This document shows positions 22,546 to 34,607 of a DNA stretch of 64,000 bases, piece by piece. The DNA is taken from positions 151,838,001-151,902,000 of the forward strand of contig JBITNC010000001.1 of the NCBI GenBank assembly GCA_050084985.1, in the 5' to 3' direction. This DNA is from Nageia nagi. Taxonomy: Eukaryota > Pinophyta. The notes beneath the pieces are model-generated. The model was given only the letters and a program-made list of their open reading frames with translations. It was not told where the DNA came from and made no database searches. The translations under genes and the position numbers were made by a program. Numbering within the stretch: position 1 is the first letter of the stretch; each line of letters starts with the position of its first letter.

Positions 22546-23540
22546 ACATTGCCAACAACCAATGCATATAAATATGTTATAAAAGTTGGAGGATGCAATT
22601 TTAGTATTTAAATATGAATTCAATTGTATACATGCAATGATATAATGAATGAAATATGTATTAGGCTTCAAACCAAGCTACAAGATCATGCTTCCAAATA
22701 TGTACCCTCAATACCCCCACAAACATATTATTTAGTATCATCTTAGGAAATTTGAAGTTCAACAAAATTTATTGCTCCAAATATGTTGACATAATGATTT
22801 TTTGGCATCATCTTAGACCATGCTACAAAATTCATTAGAAGCATACTAGAACTCCATATCATTATCTTGCAATTCTTGTCCTTTCTCTAAGAAATTAATA
22901 TTTACCATTATCTTGTAATTCTTTTCCTTTCTCTAAGCAATGAGAGTTTTTTTTTGCATGGAGCTAACTATAATTGGCATTAGAGCTAACATCAGAATAT
23001 ATCCATAGTTGGCACAAGAGCTAGTCATAGTAGGCATCAACTCTAGCATTAGATATATAAAAAATTACAATTTCTTTTATATTAATTCATGTGCTCTTTC
23101 ATATCTATTTTATGCATATCCTCATAAGCATTGTATTTCATGAAAATATGTTTGCATCATGCATATTGTCGAATAATTCACATGACTTCTCTACACCTCC
23201 ACATTTTACATACATCTCTACCAGGGTATTCATAACCACAACATCTGACAAACATTTTCTTTTAAAGAGTCTTTTATGTATGTATAAACCCTATTAGAAA
23301 TATACCAATTTTGCACATTATTTCAATATGATGGGAAAGGTGAATTGAGTTGGTTGGACTATTGTTGTTGTTTATTGTATTTGGTGGAAAAATGTTAATG
23401 TATGTTGATGAAAGACATACTTAAACTCTTTGATATGATAAAGCACTTGGGAACCAACCATTAAAACTTAGCCTTTGTATGTATTCTACTTGCATGCAAA
23501 CATACAAGTGTAGTGGATGATGGCTACAAATAAAACCCAT
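22546..23540. other. CACTA interior between short repeats and PPR array
   Basis: No gene assigned. Frame 23091-23297 (plus) has no motif. Around 22940-23050 the words GGCATTAGAGCTAAC and GGCACAAGAGCTAGT alternate as a loose short repeat. Confidence 0.4.
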
Positions 23541-25340
23541 AAAACATGAATTGGGTATGCAAATGTGTCTACTTAGTGCTTGTAAATAAAATATTATAGT
23601 TTTGATTACCTTGATAGAAATGGATGCAATATGCAAAATAAACCCTTACAATATGAGCAACTCTAATTGCATTATTCTTAGGATGAATCATTATACATGC
23701 ATTGTTAACCTTCTTGATTGTGCAAACTCTTATGAGGGAGCTTTGAACTTCACTACCAAAATACCCATAAAACCTAAATTTGTAAATCAAATATTATAGT
23801 TTTGAATGCCATGATAGACATGTATGCAAAATGCATAATAAACCCTTACAACATGATTGACTCTTATTACATTATTCATGGGATGAATCATTATACATGC
23901 ATTATTGACCTTATTGGCCATGTAGAATATCATACGGGAGCTTTGAACTTAAATGCTAAAATACCCATAAGACCTTAATTAGGTGTGTGTATGTGTTTAC
24001 TTGGTATTTTTAAATTAAATTTTATGGTTTTGAATGCCTTAATAGATATGTATGCAAAATGCAGAACAAACCCTTACAACATGAGAGAATTTTAGTGCAT
24101 TATTCTTGGGATGAATCATTATACATGCACTATTGACCTTCTTGGTCATGCATGCTATTATGAGGGAGCTTTGAACTTCATTGCCAAAATACACATAAGA
24201 CCTAAATTGGGTGTGTGGATGTGTCTACTTGGTGCTTCTAAGTCAAATGTTATGGTTTTGAATACCCTGATAGATATGTATGCATAGTGTGGAATAAACC
24301 CTTACATTAATAATGACTCTTATTGCATTATTCTTGGGATGAATCATTATACATGCATTATTGACCTTACTATTCATGTGGGCTATTGTGAGGGATATTT
24401 AAACTTCACTATCAAAATACCCATAAAACCTAAATTGGGTGTATGAATGTGTCTACTAGGTGCTCTTAAATCAAATGTTATGGTTTTTAAGGCCTTGATA
24501 TACATGTATGCAAAATGTGGAACAAACCCTTACAACATGAACAACTCTTATTACATTATTCATGAGATGAATTATTATACATACATTTTTTACCTTCTTG
24601 GTTGTTCAGGTTATCATGAGGGAGCTTTGAACTCTAATATCAAAATACCCATAAAACCTTAATTATGTATGCAAATGTGTCTACTAGGTGCTTGTAAATC
24701 AAATATTATGATTTTGAATGCCCTGATAGACATGTATGCAAAATAAACCCTTATAACATGAATGATTATTATTGCATTATTCTTGAGATGAATCATTATA
24801 CATGTATTATTGACCTTCTTTATGATGTAGGCTATTTATGAGATAGCTTTGAAATTCACTACCAAAATACCTATAAAAGTTGAATTGGGTGTGTGAATGT
24901 ATCTACTAGGTTCTTATAAATCAAATCTTATGGTTTTGAATGCCTTGATCAATATGTATGTAAAATACAAAATAAAATCTTACAACATGAATAACTCTTA
25001 TTGCATTACTACTAAGATGAATCATTATACATGTGTTATTGACCCTCTTGGTTATGCAGGCTATCATGAGTTAGCTTTGATCTTCATCACTAAAATGCCC
25101 ATAAAACCTGAATTGGTTGTATGGATGTGTCTATTTGGTTCTTCTAAATCAAATGTTGTGGTTTTGAATACCCTAGGGGACATGTATGCAAAATGTAAAA
25201 GAATATACAAGGCCTAGGAATTATTTGACAAGATGCATGATTCAAAAATAGTTACATGGTATGTAATGATTATAGGATACATACAAAATGGGCTTTGTGA
25301 AAAAGGTCCTAAAGATTTTTATTTCATAAGCATGATAATT
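23541..25340 (+). pseudogene. Tandem array of a 76-codon PPR-derived module (about seven units)
   Basis: The unit is about 228 bp (76 codons); the AAACCCTTACAACATGA anchor recurs near 23640, 23841, 24068, 24296, 24525, 24745 and 24974. Two units are shortened (about 200 and 220 bp). Each translates to a PLS-type pentatricopeptide segment: MNHYTCIIDLLG.AGYHEGAL, then KMPIKPE, VWMCLLGA.KSN, VMVLNALIDMYAKC. In plant organelle RNA-editing PPR proteins these are the consecutive L, S and P motifs. After the last unit the reading runs into non-repeated PPR sequence (RIYKA.ELFDKMHDSKIVTW, then GYIQNGLCEK, 25195-25320), so the array grew inside a piece of a real PPR gene. Stops, shortened units and frame drift make it non-coding as a whole. 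Frames 23602-23799, 24447-24662 and 24897-25217 are pieces of it. Confidence 0.85.
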
Positions 25341-25858
25341 ACTTGATAAGATATATACAAAAATACCTACATCTAGGTGTTCTACTCTACTCTACTCTCT
25401 GATGTGCTCTATGCAATGGCATCTACTCTACTTTTCTTAACCCCCTCAACTTTACTCTATTGTCCAAGTCTCTAACTCTCTCAACTCAAATCTACTCTCC
25501 AAGTGCTCTAACCCCTCATATTGAAATGGTACAAACAAAGTGCTTTATCCCCTTGGTTTCTCTTTTCAAAAACTCAAAACATTACAAGTGCTCACCAAAT
25601 TTTCCCAAGTGCTTGCCAAAGTTTCCCAAGTTCTTGCCTAATATCCGTACATGAGAATTTTCTTTCTTTTCTATTACATTAAAGGGCAATTTTAAATCAC
25701 CTCCTTATTATTTATGGGGACATTTTAAAATTTTCCCCTAATAGATGCCACTAAAAACCTATAATAAAGGCAATTAAAAATCATCACACAAAATCACTAC
25801 TAAAACCACTAACAAGGTAGTTAAAAATTGTCACAACAAAACTACCTCAAATTACCTG

Positions 25859-25879
25859 AAATCCCTTTTTATTCTAGTG
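25859..25879 (-). repeat. Right terminal inverted repeat of the CACTA element
   Basis: Ends CCCTTTTTATTCTAGTG and is followed by TTA; its reverse complement begins with the canonical CACTAG. Confidence 0.6.
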
Positions 25880-25882
25880 TTA

Positions 25883-26080
25883 TACCAATTTAATTTTTTA
25901 TGTTACTATCATTTTTTTATTTTTTTGTAAATATTGTGATCAATATTTTTTTGAAGAAAACATATCAAAATGAACCTTAGGGGAATTGAAAAAAGTCATT
26001 ATTTTTCCCTTTTAAGTTTTAATCTTATGAAAGTTGGTTGTTTTTTAATTTTTTCTATATTTACACTCTTCTCTTAATTA
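25883..26080. other. Flank right of the CACTA element
   Basis: AT-rich, nothing recognised. Confidence 0.4.
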
Positions 26081-26570
26081 TTAATAGTTCTTATTGGTGT
26101 TGTTTGAAGTTAGATTTCTATAATTTACAACTCCATCATCAATGAAATATTTTTCCATTACAAGTATGAACTTTATTAATATATTAAATAAAGCACTCGA
26201 TGATTTGCTTACACATGGTCTAAGGGGTTTAGGAAAAGCATTTATAAAAATATCATTTATATCCTCTTCATCCAATTTCATAGTAATACTTCACCATACT
26301 CTTTTAAACTAAGAGATGAGCTTATTTAACTTTTTATTAGGGTCTTGTTGAGCTATATAAAAATATAATTATATAGTTTTCTTCACAATATTATACTAAT
26401 AAGTATCAATAAATATTTTGGCTACTTATTTATAATTATTTAAAGAGTGCAAAGGAAACTTATAAACCATTTTGAAGCTTCATCCTTTAAACTCCTAGGA
26501 TTAAAGAACCTAGCCATCAATTTATTATCATATTTAAACTTCAAATTTCATTCCTCTTGAAATGCTAATA
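26081..26570 (-). pseudogene. Ty3/gypsy gag remnant (minus strand)
   Basis: Read on the minus strand: ARFFNPRSLKDEASKWF (about 26530-26480) matches the (F)xxSLxDxAxxWF core of the retrotransposon gag domain. An ILIDTYQYN-like stretch follows. Frame 26281-26081 reads MKLDEEDINDIFINAFPKPL and MEKYFIDDGVVNY, matching the MxxxMTEEDxxxxFIxxLxxPL region further along the same domain in Tat/Athila-type elements. Stops lie between the parts. No adjacent pol or LTR was found, so this is an orphan fragment. Its strand is opposite to the Tat-like pol at 1-12 kb, so they are not the same copy as arranged here. Confidence 0.6.
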
Positions 26571-29500
26571 GATGTTGTCTAAGGTATCTATAGATAAATA
26601 AATTTAATTTTTATAATATTATAATTAATAAAAAACTATTTTCCTATGAATAATAAATGCATATTGCAATATGGAAACATGTAATAAATGATGCACTCTC
26701 AAAACTAGGGTACACAAGAGATCTAAGAAAAAAATGAATCAAATAAGCACAAGAATCCTAAATCTAGCATATATCAGTATGAAACATAAAATACAATACT
26801 CATGTAATTTATATCTAAGTATCTAACCCCTTGATAAAGTTATCAAACTTCGTTGAAGGATTCTTAGAAAATCAATGTTTTGAGGGGTTTTGATGCTTGT
26901 CTCAAATTTTGTAAGGGATTGAAACTAACCTCAATGATGATCAAGCTCATCCCCATAGGTCAAAACCTAAAACCATATATGAAATGGAATAATTATTCAA
27001 AACTTGCATTTGATACCAAATAGATTAACTTTGTAATGATGACATTAAATATCTTGTAAGGCTTATGTATTAAGATATATGACATTTCAAATTTTTTCTC
27101 AGCAAGAAGGTTGATAATTTAGAATGTCCTTAAGCTTGTTATTTAAATCTTGCAAAAGAAACTAATTCTTGGATTAGCAACCATTTACCTTGAAATTTTT
27201 ATTTATATTATTTATATTCCATATAATATATATATAATTAAAAATTAATTTTATGTGCCTATAGTTTACCTCCTTTGGAGATGTGGTGGATGAACCTAAC
27301 TACATTTCCAAATATAGAAAAAGAAAATGATACTACCAATTTTGATGATACTTTATTAATATAACAATTATGATGGTGAATAATATAAGCTTGATATGCC
27401 TTATTTTCACCTTTATTGTTATCCTTTTTATTTGTATTGCTTGTGAACCTTGATTAAAAAAGGGATTGAAGGTAAAAATAATCATGAAAAAAGGAAAAGT
27501 GTACTACAAGATTTAAGATGTTTGAAAGGATCGGTACCTATCTTTGGTGATATGGGGATGTTAGCAATCTTTGATAGTGAATAAAAAACCCCTTTGTTAT
27601 ATGAACAACATTAATATAGATAAATAAGAAGAATAAGCAGGAACTAAAATGATAAACATGGACCATAGCGATAGGCATGAACTATAATGATAATCATGAA
27701 TCATAACAATGAGCATGAAATGGTAAATATAAGATAAAACATATACTTAGAGGATTTATGATGGTCTATTGATATCACCATGATTCTTGTATGTAGGATC
27801 TTTTTTTACCCCATACATTAAAATGTTAAATGATGTCACCATGGCTTTTGCATGGAGGACCTTCAATTGCTCTAAAGATCAAAATAGGAATGATAGTGTA
27901 CCAATGAAATGAAAAATATAATCATAGATAATTTTAAAAATTAACCCAACTCTTATAAGTATGAAAAGCTCAAGAGAATGATTAGTAACATGATATCATT
28001 ATGGGATTTCTATGATGAGTCTTATAATGCCCTAGAGACCAAAATGAGAGAAAATATCAAATATCAATAAAATAGTAATTGTAGCATCAATATTGAATAA
28101 TTAAACATGATGTAACATGAAACAACATGTTTAAATGATATTTGAGTATTTTTATGAGAAAATTTTGATATACCATACTTTTACATTTTTATCGCTTTAA
28201 ACCCCAAATGTCCCTTTGCAATTGGAGACTCAAATTGAAGGCTTTTCCAATTAAATTTTTTAATGTCATTTATTGAATCTTAGTTTTTTAAAAAAAGGGG
28301 AATAAGGTAGAAAAATACAACTAAAAATAAGAAAAATTAAGAGAAGTTATAGAAACCTCCCAAATAACCCCTTCCATTAGACCTAAAATTTGACCTAAAA
28401 CTATTTTTCCTTTCAATTTTTGCTTTTTTAAAGCTAATTTTTATGGTTTTTGATTGATCATAAATGGGTATAATTTTCTTGAATTTAATTCTAATTTATT
28501 TGAATTTTTATGACTAAACATGGATCAATTTTTGCTTCAAAATTATCCTTTTAACTTGAAAATGTAAAAAATGACATCCTAACATATCATGCAACCATTG
28601 AAAGATTCTCATGCTAAAAATTTCTCAAGAATTATTTTTTGTCCCAAATGCTTTCAAATTTGCCATAAGGACCCTTTTAGTTGTCTAGATGTTGGTTTTG
28701 GGTTTTTTTTTTTTTTTTTGCTATTGAATATTTTATTTGTTTTATCCTTCTTTCTTTCTTTCTATCTTTCATTACTAAAATTTACCCTTTTTTAACCTCA
28801 AAATTGATCAAATTAAGATATCCATATCATGTTGGGACACATAATCCAACTTTAGGTTATAGTTATAATAATTCACCTAATTAATAGATGAAAATAATTA
28901 ATTATCTTATAGATACATATATGAAAAATAAATATGAAGTATCTATAGTTTAATATATAAATAGTATATAAAAAATTTAATATATGTTATTATATATTAA
29001 GGTCATAATAAAATAAACATATTCATATTTATTTTATTAAATTAGATATCTTAGGCTATATAATTATCTATTTTATTGTACTTGATCACCATCATTGAGT
29101 AATAAAGATTTGGAACACCCCTCTTTAACTGTGGATTTCCCCCATTAGGGTTTCCATATTATATTTAGTGCTCTTTTCTACTTTTAATACTTGCATAATT
29201 TTTGGTTTTTAATATATTTCATGTTATATTGTATGCACTACTACCATTGTTTGGATATGCATAATATTTCATGATTTTAATTTCATTTTGTACCTTTAAA
29301 TGATATCAAAGCTATATTAGGTTATGCACCTTAATAATTTATACATGTAAACTAAATTTTCTTTTAATATGAAGATATTGTTTTAATATTGAACCATTTC
29401 AATATTGAAATATTAAATTTATAAATCATATCTTTATTATTATTATTATTATGTTAGACTAGAGGAATCAATAACTAGTTACATTTTTCTCTACCTCTTC

Positions 29501-29589
29501 CCTCCCTGCTACCATTATAACCTCTAATTTTGCAAGGTTCAACTTTTTAACATAGTTGATGATGCTAACATAATATACCCTTTGGTTAT
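26571..29589. other. AT-rich non-coding stretch with weak internal repeats
   Basis: No gene assigned over about 3 kb. At 27766-28060 a loose repeat of about 55-100 bp occurs three times, keyed by GATATCACCATG / GATGTCACCATG / GATATCATTATG and followed by GAGGACC/GAGGATC-like words. At 27640-27725 short ATGATAATCATGAA-type words alternate. Frames 28589-28884 are driven by poly-T runs. Confidence 0.4.
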
Positions 29590-29655
29590 ATGAGACCTGA
29601 GAGATTTGAACTTAGATCACTACCTCTTCATGGGTGTGTAGGGCATACAATTATA
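29590..29655 (-). repeat. SINE-like fragment with box B
   Basis: The minus strand reads GAAGAGGTAGTGATCTAAGTTCAAATCTCTC; AGTTCAAATC fits the pol III box B consensus. Too short to classify further. Confidence 0.3.
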
Positions 29656-29689
29656 TTAAAAAAGAAAATAGGATGATGTGATAGGCTAG

Positions 29690-30239
29690 TATTCCTTACA
29701 TATCAGCCCGCTTACAAATTTCATACCCTTGAGAAGGGGCACTCTTGTCATAACAAGCTGAGCATTCAAGGGACATATGACTTACTTAAAAGAGACTACA
29801 AATCCCCTTAAGGGTCATGTCTCCCTCTCAAGGGAATGTACACTTTTTGATGTGGGAAATCTCCCAATAAAGGAGATGCATAGGATGGGAATTGACCTCC
29901 TCCCCTTGACCTGCCACATGGCATTCAAGAGGTGGTAGATCCCCCCTCTCTTATATTATTTTTAAATTTATTTTATAAAAAATAACTTTATATATACATA
30001 TATATATATATATAATATTATTATTAAATTAATTTATTATTATTTTTTATTTTATTTTTTGTATTAGTTTTGTAGGTTTTGAGTTCCTCAAACTTTACAA
30101 AATAAGTTGTATAAGATCAAATTGTATAAGTTATTTTCAAAATATCATAGTACTTACATATAAATTATATGTCACTAAAGCCTAACAAAAAAAGTATAAG
30201 CAAAAACACAAAACAAAAATATAACAATTTAAACTTCAC
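29690..30239. other. Non-coding stretch with repeated CCCTTGAG/CTCAAGGG words
   Basis: CCCTTGAGAAGGGG, TTCAAGGGAC, CTCTCAAGGGAA and CCCCTTGACC alternate at 29720-29920 and could pair with each other in RNA. It is followed by a TA run (29990-30015). No gene seen. Confidence 0.4.
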
Positions 30240-31165
30240 TTTTACCCTTAGTCTTGGACTAGTCCACTTCCTCCTATTCTTTATCTTTCTTCAAAAAATC
30301 CATTAAAGGATTAATATACATTTCTATTTTTTTTTTTTTTTTTGTAATAGGTTTCAAGCATACCATTATGGTTCTCAGGGTTTGTAATAGGTCTTTCAAT
30401 CATTTGTAATTGACCTTGGCTTTCCATTGTGTGCTTCCTTAGGTCTCTAACCAAAGCTTCCTCCTCCCGCTCTATTGCTTATGGAGGGGTAGGAACCCTT
30501 TTGACCACTTCATATTCTACCTCATATAGATTCATTAGCTCCTTTGAATATGTTTCCTCCTTCCCCCTGCTATCTCCTATGCTCCAGTTGCCTCATGCTC
30601 CATTGTTGCCTTCTTTTCCCCAGAATCCTTTTTTACTATAGACACCTCTTAGTTTGAGTCTTCCTCTAGTAACTTGTCACTATATTTTATAATTTTATTT
30701 TTTATGCCTTTCTTAATTCTTCTAGATATATTATACCCTTTATTTGATTTTGGCTCTTCCTTAATGGTGATCTTCCTCCTTTTACCTAGAGGGGTGTTGT
30801 AGTATTCCTCCTCTAAATTTTTGCTTCCTTTCATTTATTAGTTGTATTCACCTTCCTTACATCCCCAACGAGATATTATGTTTGTAATATAAGGAGGATA
30901 CTTCTCCTTTGGAATATCAACCTTTTTTATTCCATTTTCCTTCTTAAGCATATAACAAATATTCATTTTGAGGTTCCCTTGGTGAATTGGTAGCTTCCTA
31001 TCAACCATCTCACTGCATTGATAGATTTTTCCATATCTTGAAATAAAAATATAGGAATATTTATTGTTTTTTGGTGGTGTATAGAATTTAGGATAGCTAC
31101 ATGGTAGCTAAAACTTCTCCTATACTTCCCATTGAGAGTCAAATACTTCATCAAGGTAAGTGCAA
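30240..31165 (-). pseudogene. Unidentified minus-strand coding remnant (TE-type)
   Basis: Frames 31154-30963 (MMKYLTLNGKYRRSFSYHVA, then ILNSIHHQKTINIPIFLF) and 30834-30649 (KRRKITIKEEP and a Lys-rich stretch) lie in series on the minus strand, separated by shifts. The first segment has the same plan as 33888-33649: an aromatic/basic start, then H(V/F)..(I/F)LN..., then (I/M)NIP(I/A)FLF..M.K. I take them to be two copies of one protein family carried by a transposon, followed by a charged low-complexity tail. I do not recognise the family well enough to name a function. Confidence 0.45.
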
Positions 31166-31208
31166 GAAGATGAGTCCCACTTTGGAGGAAGTCTTAAGAA
31201 TTGCTAGG

Positions 31209-31858
31209 TTTTTGTATTTCTTTAATAACTTTTTATTTTTTTAGAATTGTGAAAAAAAATTAAAAATGATAAGTTTAGGTCAAATTATGCTTGTCGGACA
31301 TGAGCACTTTTTGAAATAATAATCAGGGCTAATAAAAAATTAATACAAAATAAAATATTCATGAAAATTATAAAAAAAAATCCTCCATAGTATTTAGTGT
31401 CGTAGGTATCTTTACCCAAAAGTATTTATTTATTTTTAATTTAAGTTCAATTATGCTTGTTGAAAAGGATGGGGTATGATCTTGAAATTATATTTTTTAA
31501 ATAGTGGCTTTTGTATTTGTTTAATAACTATTTATTTTATTAGAATTGTGAATATATATATATATAGGTGCACAATCTGCATACAATTATTTATAAGCTA
31601 AAAAAAATAAAAATGATAAGTTTAGGTTAAATTATGCTTGCCAGACAAGAGTACTTTTCAAAATGATAATCAATGCCAATAAAAAATTGATAAAAAATAA
31701 AAATATTCATCAAAAAATTACAAAAAATATCCTCCATAATCTTTAGTGTCTTAGGTAACTTTACCCAAAAGGATTTAAAAAATATCTTAATTAGGTCCAA
31801 TTATGCTTGTCGGACATGATGGGGTATGGTCTTGAAATTGTATTTATTAAACTATGGA
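31209..31858. repeat. Tandem duplication, units of ~299 and ~351 bp
   Basis: Copy 1 (31209-31507) and copy 2 (31508-31858) both run from TTTTGTATTT(C/G)TTTAATAAC through AAAATGATAAGTTTAGGT and TCCTCCATA to GATGGGGTATG(A/G)TCTTG. Copy 2 carries an extra ~50 bp with a TA run near 31552-31605. Confidence 0.9.
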
Positions 31859-32874
31859 TTTTAAACATTCCTATCAAATATTAATTTATATCATATGAGT
31901 ATTATAATAAATTACATATTTGAAAACCAGACTTCGAGAACTACATTTTTACCTAAGTGACCTTTTTCAAGACTCGAACTTTAATTGCTTCAAATTTTGT
32001 AATCAAGTGTGACCAAAACTGAAAATCAAGGAAAACACTTCAACTTTTTGGCCAAAAGTGGAACTCATCTTCTTGCACTTATCCATCACCACTTTAGTTA
32101 GCTTTACCATGTATTTAGAAGGGATTCATAGGTGAATATAGTTTAAATCCAACATAATATTTCCTTTTCCTCTAGAAATTTTGCAAGTTGCTCCACCTGC
32201 TTACCTTCTTATTTTTCACTCTTTATGTAACTTCTCTTTCCTATGATAATATTAAAAATTTTGGAATGAGGTGTGGAGAGATCACAAATCATATTTTATC
32301 AACATTGACCTTTCCATGGTCTCAAGAGTTATCAATTTATCTCATAGTACTTTCATCATGGCCATTAAATATCTTGAAGAATTGGAGAAATCTTGACAAC
32401 CTCATTAGTGAGGGAATCTCCATGTCCATTGTATACACCAAGTGTTTTGTATGCACCAAGTCCCCCCTTCCATTTTAACCAACTCTATAAGAAATTTTTG
32501 AATTAGTTGTGATAAACTACTAAGATACAAATGCCTCTATACATCACTCACTTCACATATTCCATGCTAAGACATCAAGAAGGATGCCCATCTATCTTTG
32601 GGATGAAATTAATCTCGCTTTGGAGTCTCATCCCCCATGTAGGATGGTGATTACTTTGAGTTGGTGGCTCATGCAAAGTAATGAACATGATTATGATTCT
32701 CCTCTTTTGTGGAGTGGATCCCTCCTTATCTTGATAATCCTTTTTTAGGTAGATTATGCATTTTTTTTATTATTGTGGTAATGAAGAGCTTTTAAAGATT
32801 TTCATAATCTTATACATTTGGGTCTATTTTATGTCACATGCATGATATTTGGTTTATATCTATATCTATAAGGG
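31859..32874. other. Stretch with no assignable gene
   Basis: Frame 32188-32478 (plus, 96 residues) is open and Leu/Ser-rich but has no motif I know. Nothing else identified. Confidence 0.35.
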
Positions 32875-32953
32875 GTAAGATTTGAACTTGGGACTTGATT
32901 TACAATAATTAAAAGTTTTCACACCCAAGGCTAACTAACTTCTTTAACAAGTG
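32875..32953 (-). repeat. SINE-like fragment with box B
   Basis: The minus strand reads TTGTTAAAGAAGTTAGTTAG ... GGGTGTGAAAACT ... CCCAAGTTCAAATCTTACCCC and aligns with 15569-15647 over its length. AGTTCAAATC fits GWTCRANNC. Confidence 0.45.
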
Positions 32954-33189
32954 GAAATAAATTTTAATAAATTCAACTTTATTATGATTTTTTTTTAATT
33001 ATTATATTAGAGGATGTATTTTTAAAGGAATCCTAACCTTTACATGTAGCTAACAATAGATAAGAGTGTATATCAAAAATAAAATAAAGCATAAGTTATC
33101 CCTCATACAAAATCCAAAACACAACAAGGTACATTAACCCTCGTATAAAATAAGGCATGCAAACCTTCAAAACACAAACAACCAAAAAA

Positions 33190-34602
33190 CTACTTTTTAT
33201 TTCATCTAATAGGTCCTCCATAATCTTTCCCAAATTTTTCACCAACTAGATTATTGTTTTCACCATTCCCTTCACCGTTTCTAGACATGGTTCCTCCACA
33301 TGTGCCTTGATGGGAGAAGGGAATTCATTCCCTTCTTCAACTTCATTCATATCTTTTCCTCTCTTATATGAGCTCCTTTAGGGGTGGTATTTTTTATTGA
33401 ATGCCTCTCCCTTTGTAGTATTGATCAAATTTGTATCCTCACTATCTACATCCTCCTGCTCCTTATAATATGACCTAATATACATCATACCTTTGGACCT
33501 CCTTTTTGGATTTTGGTGTTGAGAAGAATTATGAGTCTATTATACATCTTCAAACTTGATTTTCTTTAGGGACTATGCACTTTCTTCTAAGGGCTTTCCT
33601 TTCCTTATTGGTTTCCACAATGACTACCCTACTCTCCCTTAGTAGGGCCTAAAAATTGAACTTGTTTTCAATGCCCATTTGTTGGATTTTTAACTTGAAA
33701 AATATCTTCATAATCCCTTGATGGAGTGGCTTCTCTCCTTTCTTCTTCAATGCATCCTCAACCACCTTATCCATTTTTGCAAATAGAAATGCTGGAATAT
33801 TCATCTTGAGCTCGCAAAGGTGGTTAAGGAAACCAAAGTGGAAATTGTGCACAAAGTTGTTTGAGGTGTCCATAGTAAAGAATTGCATTTTTACTAGGGT
33901 AACATCCCCCTAAGGTTTTGGTAGATAGAATCTTATGACCCCATTTTTGTCCATTGAGAGGTCAAATTCTCCATTAAAAAACTTTAGAAGCTCTAGCTTA
34001 AGACTATGGTTACTACACCTAACTTTTTCCCCCTCCATTAGAATGTTTGTCACCACAACCAACACCTTATCATTAACTTTAAAAGAGATTCCAAATGCCT
34101 ATACTTATCCCCCCTTCTAACTCCTTGTAAATTTACTCGAGAGCTCAAAATCATAACCATCAAACTACATCAAACATTGTAATAGTCTATGTTTTTCTAA
34201 AATTCCCTTCACTTCCTTTGATATAGATAACTTTATGGGCTTAAACCTTATTTACAAACCTCCCTTACTCTTTCTCCTAGGATCTATAGCTTCTATCTCA
34301 TACCATCATTAATTGAAAATGTTGTTCCTATCATCAAACAAAACTATAGTAATATGAGAATCTATGCCTGCATGTTGAAAAGATAACACTAGGTGTAGTT
34401 ATCCTAGGAACAAAGTACCATGTGTCCCTTTTCATACCAAAGGAGTGAAGATCCCATCAACCATCATTTTATGAGCATAATCTATAACATCAAAGGATAC
34501 CCTCAAGCTCCAACTACCCATCATGATAACTTCTTGTTTCATCAAACCTCTACCCTTTCACCTAGGATCCAACCTCCTCCTCATATCTAGCTACCATCAC
34601 TT
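33190..34602 (-). pseudogene. Unidentified minus-strand coding remnant (TE-type), second copy
   Basis: Continuous coding-like reading on the minus strand with shifts. GYDFELSSKFTRS and AFGISFKVNDKVLVVVTNIL lie at about 34160-34020, and VIRFYLPKP.GDVTLVKMQF at about 33945-33870. These run into frame 33888-33649 (MDTSNNFVHNFHFGFLNHL, then MNIPAFLFAKMDKVV and HQGIMKIFFK). A charged tail follows (KKEVQRYDVY). It resembles 31154-30963 in layout. The upstream end is cut by the copia element at 34608. Because the LINE tail on the other side of that copia runs on the same strand, the two may belong together, but I cannot show it. Confidence 0.45.
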
Positions 34603-34607
34603 CACCA

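Larger units (their letters stand above)
19749..25879. mobile_element. CACTA-type (CMC/EnSpm) non-autonomous DNA transposon carrying a PPR array
   Basis: The left end reads TACTAGATCAAAAAGAGG and the right end, reverse-complemented, reads CACTAGAATAAAAAGGGA; the two match at most positions. The flanks are TTA at 19746-19748 and TTA at 25880-25882, the 3-bp target duplication expected for CACTA elements. Subterminal parts share GGTAGTTA..TAACTACC and AAAAT(C/T)GCC-like words. I found no transposase reading, so it would need a transposase in trans. The interior (6.1 kb) holds three ~350-bp repeats, short tandem repeats and a seven-unit PPR-derived array. The left terminal C has changed to T. 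Confidence 0.65.

Noticed and set aside
22940-23050. Short repeats GGCATTAGAGCTAAC and GGCACAAGAGCTAGT as a regulatory cluster
   Set aside because: Loose and AT-biased; probably another small tandem repeat without evidence of function.
23541-25340. CRISPR-like array
   Set aside because: Units are contiguous and 228 bp long with no unique spacers, and they encode PPR segments; this is plant DNA.
28589-28884. Two overlapping frames rich in Phe and Leu
   Set aside because: Driven by a poly-T run; resemble a membrane helix only by composition.
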